Part shown: positions 1-62,068 of the stretch, piece after piece
Layout of the letters: the number at the start of each line of letters is the position of its first letter
Numbering within the stretch: position 1 is the first letter of the stretch
Assembly: GCF_048128805.1 (NCBI RefSeq)
Contig: NC_135997.1
Location: 3,948,470 to 4,012,469 of the forward strand
DNA from: Centroberyx gerrardi
Lineage: Eukaryota; Chordata; Actinopteri; Beryciformes; Berycidae
Length of the DNA: 64,000 nucleotides
Direction of reading: 5' to 3'
Position numbers and translations under genes: made by a program
Notes under the pieces: generated by a model
Database searches by the model: none
The model's input: only the letters and a program-made list of their open reading frames with translations
What the model was told of the DNA's origin: nothing

Positions 1-404
1 TCCTTTTTTGGCTTAGCTACTCAAACAAACATCTCAACTCAAAATTGAATTTAAATTTTAACCTTGTGATAGGGAAGGTTTACAAGGAAGAGATAATTTG
101 TGCAGGAAAACATTCTCTAATGAGGTTATGGCCCACATGATGGAAAGAGGAACCCACTCAACAGTCCCATGTCATTCATATTCAGTGCTGAGCTGCGTTC
201 TCTCAGAGCCGTGTGAAAAGAGTCGTGCCAGGGCACGTTCAATAAAATGCCCTTGAATTTTATGACTTGGAAGCGTGCCATCTTGGGTCAATGGTCCCGT
301 AATACATGCTTCACTTTTAACTGGCTGACAGTTGGAGCATCAATTTTTATACCCTGATTACATGTTTTGTGTGCTGAATTGTTTTCCTTAAAATAAGAAT
401 AAAC

Positions 405-936
405 CAGTGGTGGAAAGAGCACTAGAATGTCCTACCCAACTACTTTGCTGATAAATCTACTTAAGTGAAAGTAAAAAGTGTCTCATTTAAAATCTCCTCT
501 GAGATACTGAGTTACTTACTTACTTAGAAAAGAGCATATTGTTAGCTGTGATCTTTTCCATGTGATTCTAAAAGGATGAGAGGACAGAGTTCAAATTCTG
601 TTAATTGGAAAGTTGGAAATGACACAATAAAGTGCACAAACAAAGTAAAGCCACATTACTCTTCCCACTGTGAACGGCTCCACAATTTGGCCAATTTGCC
701 AATTTACCTTGGTCCAGTTTCTGATGCTTACTGAGAGCCACAAAATTTGTCCTCTGTAATGGATGTGATTTAAAATGTAGCTAAGTACTTAATACTTAAT
801 TAAAAATGTACTTAAGTAAAAGTAAAATTACTGACTTTAAAAAAATACTCAAAAAAGTACAGTACAAGTAGCCTACACAAAAAAGCTACTCAATTACAGT
901 AACATGAGTAAATGTAATTAGTTACTTCCACCCTTG
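405..936. mobile_element. hAT-like non-autonomous element (teleost 'tacttaagta' family)
   Basis: The left end reads CAGTGGTGGAAAG and the right end is its imperfect inverse (CCACCCTTG). The flanks GAATAAAC (397-404) and GAAGAAAC (937-944) match at 7 of 8 bases, as expected of a hAT 8-bp target duplication. The interior is rich in ACTTAAGTA-type words and has no transposase frame. A second member lies at 14430-14808. Confidence 0.7.
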
Positions 937-944
937 GAAGAAAC

Positions 945-3212
945 TGCAGGTGGTAGTTAAATGGTGGTGGGGTAAAAGTAAAAAGTAGAATGTTTACTTC
1001 GAAGCGTAATGGGGCAAAAGTATTAAGTAGAGTTAAGTAGAGTTAAGTAGAAATACCTCAAAGCTGTACCCAAGTCCGTGCCTGAGTATAAATATTGAGT
1101 TCCTTTCCACCCATGCAGTGTATACGGTGGTAAAATACATTTGAATTTTCTTAACGTAGAACAATTTAAAGTAGCACTTCAGAGAGGTGATTCAGTTATA
1201 CAGATGTTATTTATACTGACTTTCGCAATAACCTTTGTCCAGTCTGTTGGATCCAGTCTGTTTGTACTGAGACTCCCTTAAATTCATATGCTCTCTCAAA
1301 ATAGCAGTGAGTATCTACATATGGAGAGGAACTGAGCTTCAGAGTGTTGATTTCAGGAGGTGCTGCTTCTCTTCCTGGTTTGGGTTCTCCTGGTCATTTC
1401 CTTGCTGATCATACTCACTGCTCCATTCAAACATAGATGCAATATCTTTCCTCATTGGTGTCGTTGCAGAGTTAGCCCCATATCAGCAGTAGGCCCAGGG
1501 TGTCTAAGAGTTTCATCAAGTTAAATTAAGAGCTTTTAAATGGCAGTTATGAATGAATTATAAAGCCCATTTAAGAATTTAAAAAAAGAAAATACTGTGA
1601 AAAACTGCAGGTAAAACAACACACCAAGAAACCATTACATTTTTAAGGCTTTTAAAACTGAATTTAAGGTTTAATAATAGTCCATCCACTAGATCATGCT
1701 TCTGCAGATTGGGTCCCATTCACATCATTATACACAGGAAATTACATAGAGCTGGAATCCTGATTGATGTCCATGTGAAGAGACATCCTGAAATGAGGGC
1801 TCAGATGAGGTCAGATGCTCTTGCTCTTGTACACACTTCCCATGAAAACAAACACACTCACAATAATAGAAATCCTGTAAAGAAAGTGTGCAGGATGGTA
1901 CCTTCCATTTGCGTTTCTCTTGAAGTTTTTCTAGGTTGTTTACAGAGTTTACATACCAACACCTGTTGTGGTTTCATCTGCTGAGGGATAGAAAAAAAAA
2001 AGAAAAAAGAAAATGGGACTGACAAGGACTTGAATTCATGTTCCTTAATCCAATTGCTGTGGTTCTGTTATGTAATGTACAATCATAGTAAACTTTGTCT
2101 ACAAGTTTGAAACCAGGTTTCATGTTTTTTCTGTCAGGACTTATTCTTATCAGTATGAAATGCTGCCAACATTGACTTTGCTCCAGTAACCTTTCCCATC
2201 AGTACATCCTGAAATAAATACCCTTGACTTAGTAGTGTGTGTTCCAAGGTACTAATCAAATCAAAACCCCAACCAAGTCCACAAGAATGAAGTTCAATTG
2301 GACTCAAGTCAACACTGTTTTGCTCTTCTGTACGTGCCGATACACAGATACACATTCATGATGTACAAACTTCTCAAATAAACACAAGAATGTTACGGCA
2401 GCTACAATCTAATCCAAATTTACAGAGCAAACAGTACTGTGTGCATGCACTTAAAATCAAATATTGCCTTTTAAATGTCAGCTGAGGCTGTCACCAATAT
2501 CCATCAGTCTGAACTTGACCACACTGTGATGTAAACTCACATTATCTGGTTCTCAGTATTACAATGAATCTCCATTCATTAAAGGCAGATATATATAAAT
2601 TAATGTGATTTTTCCAATAGTCCATGTGCAATTTTACATGAGACAGTGAGAGTTGCTGTTAAGTATCTGACAAAACAGCTCATAGGAAAATCTCCATACA
2701 CCAAAAGAAATGTTTATATTTATTTTACATTAACACATCAATACATATAAAGACATGGCTGAGTGCAGGTGCTGCCTCTTTCCTTGTCTTTGTCTCATTG
2801 ACGCAGACAGTTCAACAGAGTGGCACTAATGACAAACAATCATACTGCATACTTCTGTAGCTGAATCTTGTGAATTGTGATACATGTGGGCACAGCTATT
2901 TCTACATAATATCATTTTCAGCATGAAACAATACAATTTGGTGGCAAAAAATTCAGATAGTATGCTTGAGGTTTACACTGAATATAATGAACAATATTTT
3001 CTGATGTGCAATTTTATTTATTATATATTTATTTGTTTATTTTATTTTATGCCTGCATAGCACCAGAGACCTCATCATCATGGAGGGGTCTGCCTAACAC
3101 ATCTTTACCTCTGATTATACAACAAAACAACAAAACAAATTGCAGCATGGAACCTGCAGTAGTCAGCAGTGTGATTTTGATCGTTTTCTGATTATTTGTG
3201 CACTAGTGAGCA
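945..3212. other. Intergenic DNA downstream of dapk2
   Basis: No convincing gene is seen. Around 960-1080 there is a decayed piece of the same ACTTAAGTA-rich family, with a short tandem of an 11-base AGAGTTAAGTA-like unit at 1030-1050. The open frames here have no recognisable protein features. The dapk2 3' UTR must extend into the right end of this stretch. Confidence 0.6.
3013..3050 (-). other. Candidate dapk2 poly(A) signals
   Basis: Several TTTATT words on the plus strand (AATAAA on the minus strand) cluster 160-200 bases past the dapk2 stop codon. This is an ordinary place for a short 3' UTR to end. A further candidate lies near 2719. Which one is used cannot be told from sequence. Confidence 0.35.
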
Positions 3213-11333
<8,121 letters not shown>

Positions 11334-11397
11334 GCCTGCAGTCCTCACTGATGTTGACAGTTATGATACTGTGCTGTTTCACTTCTCATCTCTTACC
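11334..11397 (-). other. dapk2: dapk2 5' UTR part of first coding exon
   Basis: A TTGTTACAG acceptor at 11398-11404 opens this stretch on the minus strand, and the ATG is at 11333. An in-frame TAA lies eight codons upstream of the ATG, so the reading frame cannot begin earlier in this exon. Confidence 0.6.
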
Positions 11398-11814
11398 CTG
11401 TAACAACAGAGCACAGTTAATTACACATCTATAAAAAAGTTTTCACATCTTGATTTGCATACCTGCAACACGTGAAGAGAGATTAAATATTTCATGTTAA
11501 AGACAATATTATCATGAGTTTTAAAAAGAAAGGAACCGCAACGTAAATAGCTATGTAACTCAGTTTAATGCTTATTCTAGAGCACAATAGAAAGCGGCAG
11601 GCCTGTGTTTCCCTTGTTAATTCAGGGGAATGTGCGCAGTAAAGAGATTCTTTATCTGTGTGCAAAATGTTATTGCAGTTGCCTGAGTTGTGGGCTACCA
11701 ACTGGCTTGCTCGCCCCTATGATAAACACTGCCGGGAGTGACAAACTAATTATGAACCTACTGTCATAACACTACAGCAGAGCAAAGTAGATATTGAACA
11801 GTAAAGGGTCTTAC

Positions 11815-12040
11815 CGTGTTAAAATTATTTTTCCAAGTCTTTTTCATGAGCGGCCTGTCCTCGTCCTGGTCAGACCTGACAGCAGTAACTCTGGTGTTAC
11901 AAGCACAGACCACGAGGGCTCTTTTTAGCCCCGATACATGCCGTTCTCTCGTCAGGCGAGCGCTTCACGCTAAACTATTCAAAAATCTGAGAGTTCAAAG
12001 TGGCCCTGCTTATCAGCAAAATGTCAAACATAGTAAAGTA
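11815..12040 (-). promoter_or_regulatory. dapk2: Possible non-coding first exon and promoter area of dapk2
   Basis: On the minus strand a consensus donor (ACACG|GTAAG) lies at 11815, about 420 bases upstream of the first coding exon. This would suit a 5' UTR exon starting somewhere below 12040. The transcription start and core promoter elements cannot be placed. Confidence 0.35.
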
Positions 12041-19804
<7,764 letters not shown>

Positions 19805-20188
19805 GAGCAATGTGAGAAACATGCATAAGAAGATCAGGATGGAGCTAATTTTGTGGTCAAATATAGAATCAACTGTTATTTGTTACTGACTGATATTTGT
19901 TGATTGCATACTGAAGTAAGAAAGAAAGTAAACAAAAAGAAATGAGTATTACAAATAAACGAATGAAAGCTTTCACTAAGGTATTTTATCAAGTAGGCAA
20001 GCTATGTGTGATGCCAATTAATTTCTTATTCAAAGTTTTAAGCCCTACACAATTCCCTCTGTACATAAATCATCCAGCAATAATGGTGTCTCTGGACACC
20101 ATTATGTGACATAGTATTTCATTATTTTTCCTTGTTTATTTATTGTTCATATTTTTATGTATCCTGTGAAGCATTTTGAAAATCTTTT

Positions 20189-20194
20189 AATAAA
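20189..20194 (+). other. sh2d7: sh2d7 poly(A) signal candidate
   Basis: An AATAAA lies 385 bases after the stop codon, just before a T-rich stretch. A second AATAAA occurs at about 20434. Confidence 0.5.
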
Positions 20195-20199
20195 TCTCT

Positions 20200-21440
20200 A
20201 ACTTACTATAGCAGTAGTAGTTGTAGTAGCAGTAGTATTCCTATTATTATTAATCCTCACTGTAAAAATGTTAAAAGGTTTCCGATCTCTGTCAGTTTGT
20301 CTCTTTGCATTCCATGTTGCTGCATAATCATTTTACTTTTGTATATTTATGATTTTCCCATATGCTACAAGACCAAACTGTGCATGTGTGAGGTAATTAA
20401 CATGAAGTACATTTTCACATGAACATTTTGTCAAATAAAAATCTTTATTACAAACCTGTGCTGCAAGGAAGGAAAGAAAGATAATATTAATGGTGAAAAA
20501 TGTAATTATTATTATTATTATTATTATTATTTAAAAAATACTTATGACTTAATGGCTTGTTTGTACAGCCATACTGTACGGGCATACAAATTGCACACAA
20601 AACATATAGTGAACTACTTGGAAGGACTTGGACTTTAACAAACACATGGGTTTAAAACCCTCTGGTGAATATGTGGAAAGAGACTGGACACAGTTTTTAA
20701 CTTACAAAAATGCCAAATAGAATAAAGGTTTTTTAACAGATTTTTGAGTGCTTTGGATCTCTCTTTTGTCCACATGATTACCAGAGGAAGCTTTTTATCC
20801 AAAGAGTACACAACAACACAGTCTTTAACATCGCATTCCAGTTTAAACAATCACATCCCTCCAGAATTGTCAGCACCTTTGATGAAAATGAGTCAAAAAA
20901 AGTCTGTAGAAAATGAAAAGCAAACATTTTTACAATTATGTTCTACTTTTTGGAAGTCATTTTCAGGGATTTTTTTTTTCAATGATAACCTTTATTCTGA
21001 GAAAAGTGACAGTTTGTCACAAAGCTGCAGCCGGGATCCATAATGCTTTGATGTTGAGCAAACAATGTGCAGATTTCTACACAAAGATTCCATGCAAACC
21101 GCTCATAACAACACAGTCAAACACAAAACACAGTAAATCACTTGAAAAGACCTCTATTTTTGTAGTGCTTCTGGCTTATTATTATTATTATTACTGTATT
21201 CAGTTAGTTAATAGATAACCATGAGTCGTCTCTGCAGGTCAGGCTGAGCTCCGGCTCGCTGCTGCTCATGACGCAGCCTCTTGTGCCTCCAGTCACTGGA
21301 GTCTTTGTGGCCAGTAGCTTTTTTCTTTCTTCCCTTACTTTCCCTTTCATTTTTTTCTGTCTCATTCTCTATCATCCCTTCTCTTTGTGAATCGAATGCC
21401 CCATCTCCTCCATCCCCAGCTTGTCTTTTGTGTGGGTCTT
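20200..21440. other. Intergenic AT-rich DNA
   Basis: The stretch holds short (ATT)n tracts at 20505-20531 and 21178-21196 and small open frames of low complexity. No gene is supported. Confidence 0.5.
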
Positions 21441-21442
21441 CC

Positions 21443-21900
21443 TCATGAGGCCGTCTCTGTCACCTCCCTCCTCTCAGTGAAGCGCTCTTCCTCCTTCTGA
21501 AATGCCTTCATCATCACACACTCTCCTGCCAGCTGTTTCTGAATTGTTTCCCTCTCCTTCATGATGTTTTCTTTCTCCGTCTGAAAGGCCTCCCTCATTA
21601 TATTCATCTCTGTCACCTCTCTCTGAAGGGCCTTCCTCCCTTGAGGATTTTCCTCTCCATCTGAAAGGCCTTTCTCATTTTCTTAAGCTCTGTCTCCTCT
21701 TTCAAAAGGGCATCTCTTCCTATTATCGCCACCTCCTCCTCCCCATGAGAATCTATCTGTTATTAATCTCATCTTTCCTTCTCTAGCCGCTCTTCCTTCA
21801 GGATGAGACGCTCTCTCTCACATGCCGACACCTCCTCTTCTCTCTTCAGCTGTGCTCCAGCTCCTGCTTTGTGGCAATCTTCTTCAATAATTCATGGACA
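21443..21900 (-). pseudogene. Decayed coiled-coil coding relic
   Basis: Read on the minus strand, three open pieces joined by frameshifts all encode charged heptad-rich sequence: VHELLKKIATKQELE, then QLKREEEVSACERERLILKE, then a longer piece with KKMRKAFQMERKIL, MREAFQTEKENIMKERE and MMKAFQKEEERFTERRE. The xxKAFQxExE phrase recurs about every 26-30 residues, so the ancestor had a repeated coiled coil. Stops and frame breaks between pieces argue for a pseudogene. Small exons of a living gene remain possible. I do not recognise the parent. A related Lys/Glu-rich character continues weakly on the minus strand near 22200-22370. Confidence 0.5.
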
Positions 21901-21917
21901 CAGTTGACCCTCTAGAA

Positions 21918-22114
21918 CAGGGATGGGCAACCATGGAGGGCCGAGAGTCTGCAGATTTTCATTCCGACCAAACACTACAGCTGGTGATGTCACTGATTAG
22001 CTCACCTTCATGCAGAGAGGAGGAACTAATCAGTGAAATCACCTGCAGTAGTCTTTTGTTGGAATGAAAATCTGCAGACTCTCGGCTCTCCGTGCCACAT
22101 GTTGCCTATCCCTG
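21918..22114. mobile_element. hAT foldback MITE, 197 bp
   Basis: The ends CAGGGATGGGCAAC and GTTGCCTATCCCTG are inverse, and further inverted matching (GAGAGTCTGCAGATTTTCAT) makes most of the element a foldback. The flanks CTCTAGAA (21910-21917) and CTCTATAA (22115-22122) match at 7 of 8 bases, the hAT signature. Confidence 0.8.
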
Positions 22115-22489
22115 CTCTATAACGGCAACATTTGATGATAGCTAATACAGTAGGTTGTCTATAATGTGACACCTTGCAAGCCGGTGGCCCTCTATCTCTG
22201 CTCAAACTCTCTCTCTCTCTCTCTTCTCCACCTCTTTGTTCCTTCTGAGCAGGCGGACAGTCAGTCCGTGTCTCTGGCCTGGATGTTTTCTGTCTTCAGC
22301 TGGTGGGTTGTTGTTTCCAGTCTCTGCTTTCATTCACCAAAGTTTTTCCATCTCTATCTAGAAGCATAAAAACACAACTGCAGCTGATATGCCATGTAGC
22401 ATGGCAGCTAATTGCACATACACACACAAGTTGAATTTCAATGAGTGGACAATGTGCCTTTATCTGTTGAAAGGTGACCAGGGTTTTGC

Positions 22490-22800
22490 TGACAGCTGCT
22501 GTGTTTTGGATTTGTTTTATCTTTTAAATCCTTTCTTAAAAAGCATTTTTATGAACAGGCCCGTAATTTCATTGCTTTATTTCATCTTTACTGTGTCTTT
22601 ATTGTATGCTGTTTTACTTTCTTGCACCTCTGTATTGCATTTTTTTCTATTTTATTTACTTGTCTTAAATTTTTATCTACATTGGATTTATTTATTCACT
22701 TGCACTTTGTGACATTTTGTCTCTTTTGTGCTGTAAATCACCTTATAACATTTATTTGAATAAAATGCTACGCAAATAAAGTTTATTATTATATTATTAT
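22490..22800 (+). mobile_element. 5'-truncated LINE 3' end (L2-like)
   Basis: The stretch LNPFLKSIFMN resembles the very end of L2/Jockey-type ORF2. It is followed by a T-rich 3' UTR and an AATAAA-rich tail with (ATT)n near 22785-22800. No reverse transcriptase motifs remain. Confidence 0.5.
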
Positions 22801-23507
22801 AGACGAGTGGCCCCACTGACAGTAAAGAAGGTTCAGGATTGCAGCTTACAACTTTATTAACACTTTTTCATGCAACAAGTGGATTATTTCCTTGTGATTT
22901 GAACCTTCTTTGAACTTTCTTGAACATAAATGTAAATAATAATAAATAATAATAATTAAGATCATCATCATCAGCAGCAGCAGCATCATCATCATCGTCA
23001 TCATCTAGTAGTAATAGTAGTAGTGGGAACAGTGAGTGATGGTAAATGGAGGAAATGGAAAGGAGGTTGAGGAGTTTGAAGAGACAGCAGACACTCTGAG
23101 ATACTCTTTATGGTGAACAAAGATACAAATAATACAAATATACAAAGTAAGTGTGATCTAGACAAGAATTAAATGGAAAATGCAACAGATCCTGTTCTAA
23201 ATAGCTTCAGCAACTTCCGTCTAATAAACATCTAGTAGCAACATCTCAAACATCTCCAGCTCTGTACCAAATACTGGATGACTGGAGGTGAGGGAGGAAG
23301 AGTTATTGAATTCAGCGCATTTCCTTCAGATGTCCACTAGATGTCCTACTTCTCTCTGTATGCAGCCAGAGAAGAAGAAGAAGAAATTACGGAAGTACGG
23401 CTTCCAAACAGATTCCCGTTAGCTGGTTGTAAGAATAAAAGACAGTAGTTCGCGTTTTTTAAATTACTTCGAACTAAAACGTGGAATAGTCGTTACCCCA
23501 CAAGACG
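22801..23507 (+). promoter_or_regulatory. rab11a: rab11a upstream region
   Basis: Simple repeats (AAT, CAT, CAG and TAG trinucleotides) fill 22935-23025. Close to the gene, ACGGAAGT and GGCTTCC at about 23390-23407 look like facing ETS-type sites, which are common in housekeeping promoters; this is inference. No TATA box is clear. Confidence 0.35.
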
Positions 23508-28933
<5,426 letters not shown>

Positions 28934-31900
28934 CCCAGCCATGTTTCTGCTACTACCCCCCCCCCCCTTCCTCCTCCCTCCTCCTCCTCTTAGATCCACA
29001 GCCCTTGCCTCCTTCCCCTCTCCTCATCCCTAGCTGCCCTGTCTCACAACTTTTCAACCCCCGCCCTCAAAAAAAAAAAAAATAGACTGCCTTGGTATAC
29101 TGTGTGGTGTGGAAGGGTTGGAGCCGTAGCTTCAAGGCTCTGACTCTTAACTCTGCAGCATCCTGTACCTGCCCCTCCTCCCCCTCTAGCCCCCCCAGGT
29201 AAAATATCCCAGTCTAGGAAGTCACCCTGTGGGACGGCCCACAAGCTGAGCCCCTCCGTCTTTAGGCTACTGCAGGGCGGCAGGCAGCAGGCATTTCTTA
29301 TCACTTTAGATTTCATTACTGTAGATGCGCTGACATGTCACAAAAATGTCTTAATATATGAATGTGATTTGTTTTTCCTGTTCTCGTTTATTCCTTTTTC
29401 TTCCATTTTGTGCTCCTGTTGATTTCCACTGTTTGTTTTTTTAATTGATCTTTCTCTATATTGTATCATATATTTACTAATGGGTATATATGAATTTAAA
29501 GCACATCAAAGTTGCTCTGAAGTGTATTCCTATATACAAGCTTCTCTTTTCCTGTCATTTTTAGGCTAGCCCCTCCCCCCTCCTCTTTAGTGCAATGTAC
29601 TGTTTGGAAACCATTTGGATGTATCGAGCACAGTGTAGAAATGTGTGCTCCGTTGCGGTAGTGTAATACGATTGATCTGATTGCTGTGAATATAATGCTA
29701 GTGAAACATAGAACCTTTGCATTAGCTGAGCTTCAAATTGCGCCATGGAAAGGCCAGATGTAAACTAGCATGTAGCGAGCAGCTTTGTAAGCGTTGTCAC
29801 TTTGTTTACAGTAGGTGACAAGTTTAGGCCAGCTTTGCATGTTTTTTTTAAAGATGGCACTCTGCTGTGTTGCATGTTTTTATCAGGTGAAAGACTCAAT
29901 CTGGACTGAATATGGAACACTATCATGGCCTTGAGGGTGTGTAATTTTAGGCTGTCACCATGCCAATGAAAACTGAACACGACTCCTGTACATTTGGATA
30001 TCCATTTAAATAACTTTGTCCCACTTCCATTCTCAGTGCAGCTTCACACAGGGATGCTGTCCTCTAGTGGTGCTTGTGCTTAGAAGGATTTTCTAATTGA
30101 AGGCACTTTGGTCCATTGGGCTTTCCTGGTTCAACATTAGGCAATTAGTATGCATACATTTTTGTTTTATAGCAAACAACATATATTTGACTATGACTAT
30201 GCAGAAAATAGCAAATGGCTGTTTGGATTTATTTTTTTTTTTCTTTTCTTTTTGTGTGTACCTCCTATAGCAAATGAAGGATTTAAAGAGCAAAAGTTAT
30301 TGAGTAATTGAGGTAGTATTCCAGCGTGACATTCCTATGATACATTCAATATTACAATCAAAAATCTCCTTTAGTTAAGCAATCGTGCTTCGCATGTAAC
30401 CACAGAACTACAGCTGGGACTGCACATGAGAAAGCAAGCAAATGGAGAATGTCTTTCACTTGGTAGTTTGGATTTCATGAGAGTGAATTTAGCAAAATCT
30501 TGCACTGAACCTTAATGGATGTCTATAAAAACATGCTTTCTTGTCTAGGATTAGCTTTCATCTGCATATGGAAAAACTGGACCTTTTTTTGTTAGATTGG
30601 ATATACCATTAGTAAACAGTTAAACATTAGTAAAACATTAACAGTGCCACTGTTCAAAAACCAAAATATGTTTTAACACTGCAGAATGCAGCACGTCTGA
30701 GTGTCTCTCACACCACTCTGTTTCCTCCCACTGGCTCTGCCAGGTTGAGTCTCAAAGTCCTTCCTTAGATCCTTAGTGCTCTCCACCGACATTCAGGAGA
30801 CGGTGGTTGATGTCAGGTGAAGTTCCTCCTCTCTTTGTCTCCAGCGTTGAGCTTTGAGAGTGTGGTAAAGGGAGAACTCAAGGAATCAAGGAAATATTTT
30901 CGTGATTCAACCTCAGACAGTCTCGCTAGCTTCTTTTCACAGTGCCTACTCCACCACGCATCCCAGTCCAAACCCTCATCCACTAACCTGCTAACATGCC
31001 CTTATATTCGCCTTCTCCTTAACTATCTAACAAACAACCTGGCTTCTGTCTGTCCCATGGGGCGTGAGAAGACAGGTAGCCATGTTGTCCTGTGTCACTA
31101 TCACATAAAGCCTATGTACACCGAGCTGCCTCTGACTTCAACACAATGCATGGCTTTTTGTACAACTCCAACTCCACGTCATAATGCCTTATGTAGCTAA
31201 CATTGTCATTACTGTTCATGCAATCTGCTGAGGGTTAGGTTAGGCTTAGCTAGCTAGGATGACATGCTAACAATTGTCTTAAGCTAATTCTTGTGACCAG
31301 TCCAGTCGTTGAACTATGACAGAAGCCTCGCTAACAAACTACTTGCTAATACTCAAGAGTGTGTGTTCTGTTGACTTTCCAGGTTATAGCTGTATCAGTG
31401 TGTGATGGTGTTTGGCGGACATATACAATGCCTGAACATGGTGTGTGTGTATGTATGCTTAGAGGCAGAGGTTAGGTCGGTAGCTCTGGAGTGTGTGAGC
31501 CTGGCTGGCAGTGCCAATGGCGTTTCTCTGAACAGACGGCACTGCCAGCCCGGCCTCTCCAGACACACTAGTTAGCAATCTGTGGACGTGTAGAGAAGTG
31601 ATTCCTTTCTTCTGAAAAATGATTTATGATCCTTTCTCATATACCTCCATTGTTCTATGTTTTTTTTTAAGAAGTGTGTTTTAATTTTTCTTTTTGTTTT
31701 TTCGTTTTTTTCATTTTGAACTATATTGAAATACGCTATCACTATAACTGACTGTAATTCCAGTGTAAACGTGTAAGAGTGAAAAGATGTCATTTCAATG
31801 AATTTGGAGGGATAAATGTGAGGGGGGAGTCAAAATGAACGGTTTTATGTTTTGTACAGATTGATAAATTGTACAATTGTGTCTATATCTTAAGTTATCA

Positions 31901-31935
31901 GTTCATCTTAATAAAGCGCACCAGTCATAAACCTT
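28934..31935 (+). other. rab11a: rab11a 3' UTR (about 3 kb)
   Basis: No gene lies between the rab11a stop and an AATAAA at 31910-31915. The sequence has the long AT-rich character of vertebrate 3' UTRs, with C-rich runs at 28957-28969 and 29188. A long 3' UTR is also known for mammalian RAB11A. The exact end is inferred from the signal only. Confidence 0.65.
31503..31550 (+). promoter_or_regulatory. Hairpin holding a miR-34/449 seed match in rab11a 3' UTR
   Basis: The arms GGCTGGCAGTGCC (31503-31515) and GGCACTGCCAGCC (31538-31550) are perfectly complementary over 13 bases with a 22-base loop. The right arm contains CACTGCCA (31540-31547), an 8-mer target for miR-34/449 seeds. Whether it works, or is masked by the hairpin, is unknown. 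Confidence 0.4.
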
Positions 31936-33331
31936 TACATGATCTATTCTTTCTATTATGGTAGTGTTACAATAGCTAGTTGACCATAAAATTGACTAAA
32001 TTGCAGTTTACTTTGACCCTTCGACAGGGAATGAATGTATGAAACTCTTAAAATACTGAGGAACAGAAAGTCCTGGCAGAGAAATCAGCTGCTCTGCAAC
32101 ATGAGATATGACACCACTATCCTGAGCTATGACAACTTTATTGAGTTTAGGGCATGAAACAGAAACCAACAAGCAGTACTGGATACATCTAGTGGAAACT
32201 ATTATCTGGACAAAAGATGAGGGGGAAAAACGTCCAAGCAAGATAACTAGTGGAATCGAGAAAATGTATCAAAGTAGGAAACCAAACACCGGGAAAATTA
32301 GCTTTCTACATGTGATTGTCGGTATGTTATTGCTATTTGCCAAGGTTTTATATTTAGATTTCGTTGAGCATATTAAACAAAACTGACCTCTGTGTCATTT
32401 GAAAATGTAAGCAGGGATTTTTTTTTAATTGGGTACAAGCAGTAATGTATGAAATTGTTTTAGCACAGCGGGATGACAAACACATTTCATTGTGTTTAGG
32501 AAAGAAAACCTAATGATTCTGTAATGGACTGAGAGGTAAGGAGGAGGAGTCAAAACCGAAGTTCATTTCTGAATAGAAATTTCTTACAGACATTGGTCTT
32601 TGTAATAGGAAATGCTTTCACTGTCAACCTTGCCACAATATATCATTGCATATTCTTTAAAAAAAAAAAAAAAGCATGTTTCAGATTGGAGCCATTCCCA
32701 TGTCAAAAAAGTCAGATAATGATAAAAACGATTTGCACCGAAGGACATGAGGGTATTTCTGGCTAACTATTATATGTTGATTAATCATTGGCATGCATGT
32801 GTATTTTCACTCAACAAAAAAAATCACAATTATCACTAGTGTAAAGTGTACATTGAATACATCACTTTTTATACAGTACATACAAAAAGATAACTTTTCA
32901 GAGAGAAAATATGGACCCTGTCAGGATCTTTAAATATGTAAACATGACATAAGAAACGATGTGTAAAAATACCAGAACTATACAGGTAGTGTAAATCTGT
33001 CCAGCTTTGAGGTTGGGTACATCACATGGTGTAATAATGCTTCATATCCTTTTCTTTCTTCCTTCGTGTGAGAGTTTTGGACCAATGAAAGCAATTTGTT
33101 CCATAGTTGTCTGTCTGATTTCCCCCTTTTGTTATCACCACTGTCCACTGACTTGCCCAGTACATGTCTGATTGTACTGCAAGCAATTCATGAGTGTTTG
33201 GTTGGGCCTCACCCTTCTCTTTGGCGAGCACATTTACAACTCTGGTTATCCAGGTCAAGAGAGAGTCTCGCCCAATCAGCTTTGCACGAGTAAGTTCATG
33301 AGGTTTGTAATTCAGGCTATAGCAACACAGC
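31936..33331. other. Convergent spacer between rab11a and megf11
   Basis: AT-rich DNA without a recognised gene or repeat. The candidate megf11 poly(A) signal (TTTATT on the plus strand at 33332-33337) marks its right edge. Confidence 0.5.
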
Positions 33332-33337
33332 TTTATT
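33332..33337 (-). other. megf11: Candidate megf11 poly(A) signal
   Basis: AATAAA on the minus strand lies about 495 bases past the megf11 stop codon. Alternatives further into the convergent spacer cannot be excluded. Confidence 0.35.
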
Positions 33338-33831
33338 TGTTTTTCTTTCCCTATTGTCCTTGTCTTTCCATCTTCTGACCCAGAAAGTATTAAAAATGAC
33401 GCGGGAACAGAATACCAGCCAAAAGGTATGGTTGCATGTGTCCATGTGTGTGTATACATGTATATCCCCTCTATTGACGTTTTGTTAAGCGAGGGGAATT
33501 TACAACACAACGCTAAAATGCAGTATTGACCGGCATGAGACAGCTCAAACAGCTTGGATATAATACAACGATACAGTAAGTCCCAGTATCAAACGGCAGC
33601 ACAATGGTCTGGGCGCTGCAGTTCGTTCAACAGTACAGTCTCACCAAAACAAAACACGTCCTGTGCAGCTTCCTTTGCCCGCTGAATGTCCACCAAACAA
33701 AAACACAAAGCAAACGAAAAACCCTTTGCACATTTGTCCCGGTTCAGTTTCCTGGTTGCAGCCCCAAAAGGAACTGGCTACAGCCTCTCCCCTAAAGTGT
33801 CCAGGTTGGGTGCTGTTGGGTGCTGGTGGGC

Positions 33832-62068
<28,237 letters not shown>

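Noticed and set aside
31503-31550. A microRNA precursor
   Set aside because: The stem is only 13 bp with little extension, too short for a typical pre-miRNA; kept only as a possible target site.
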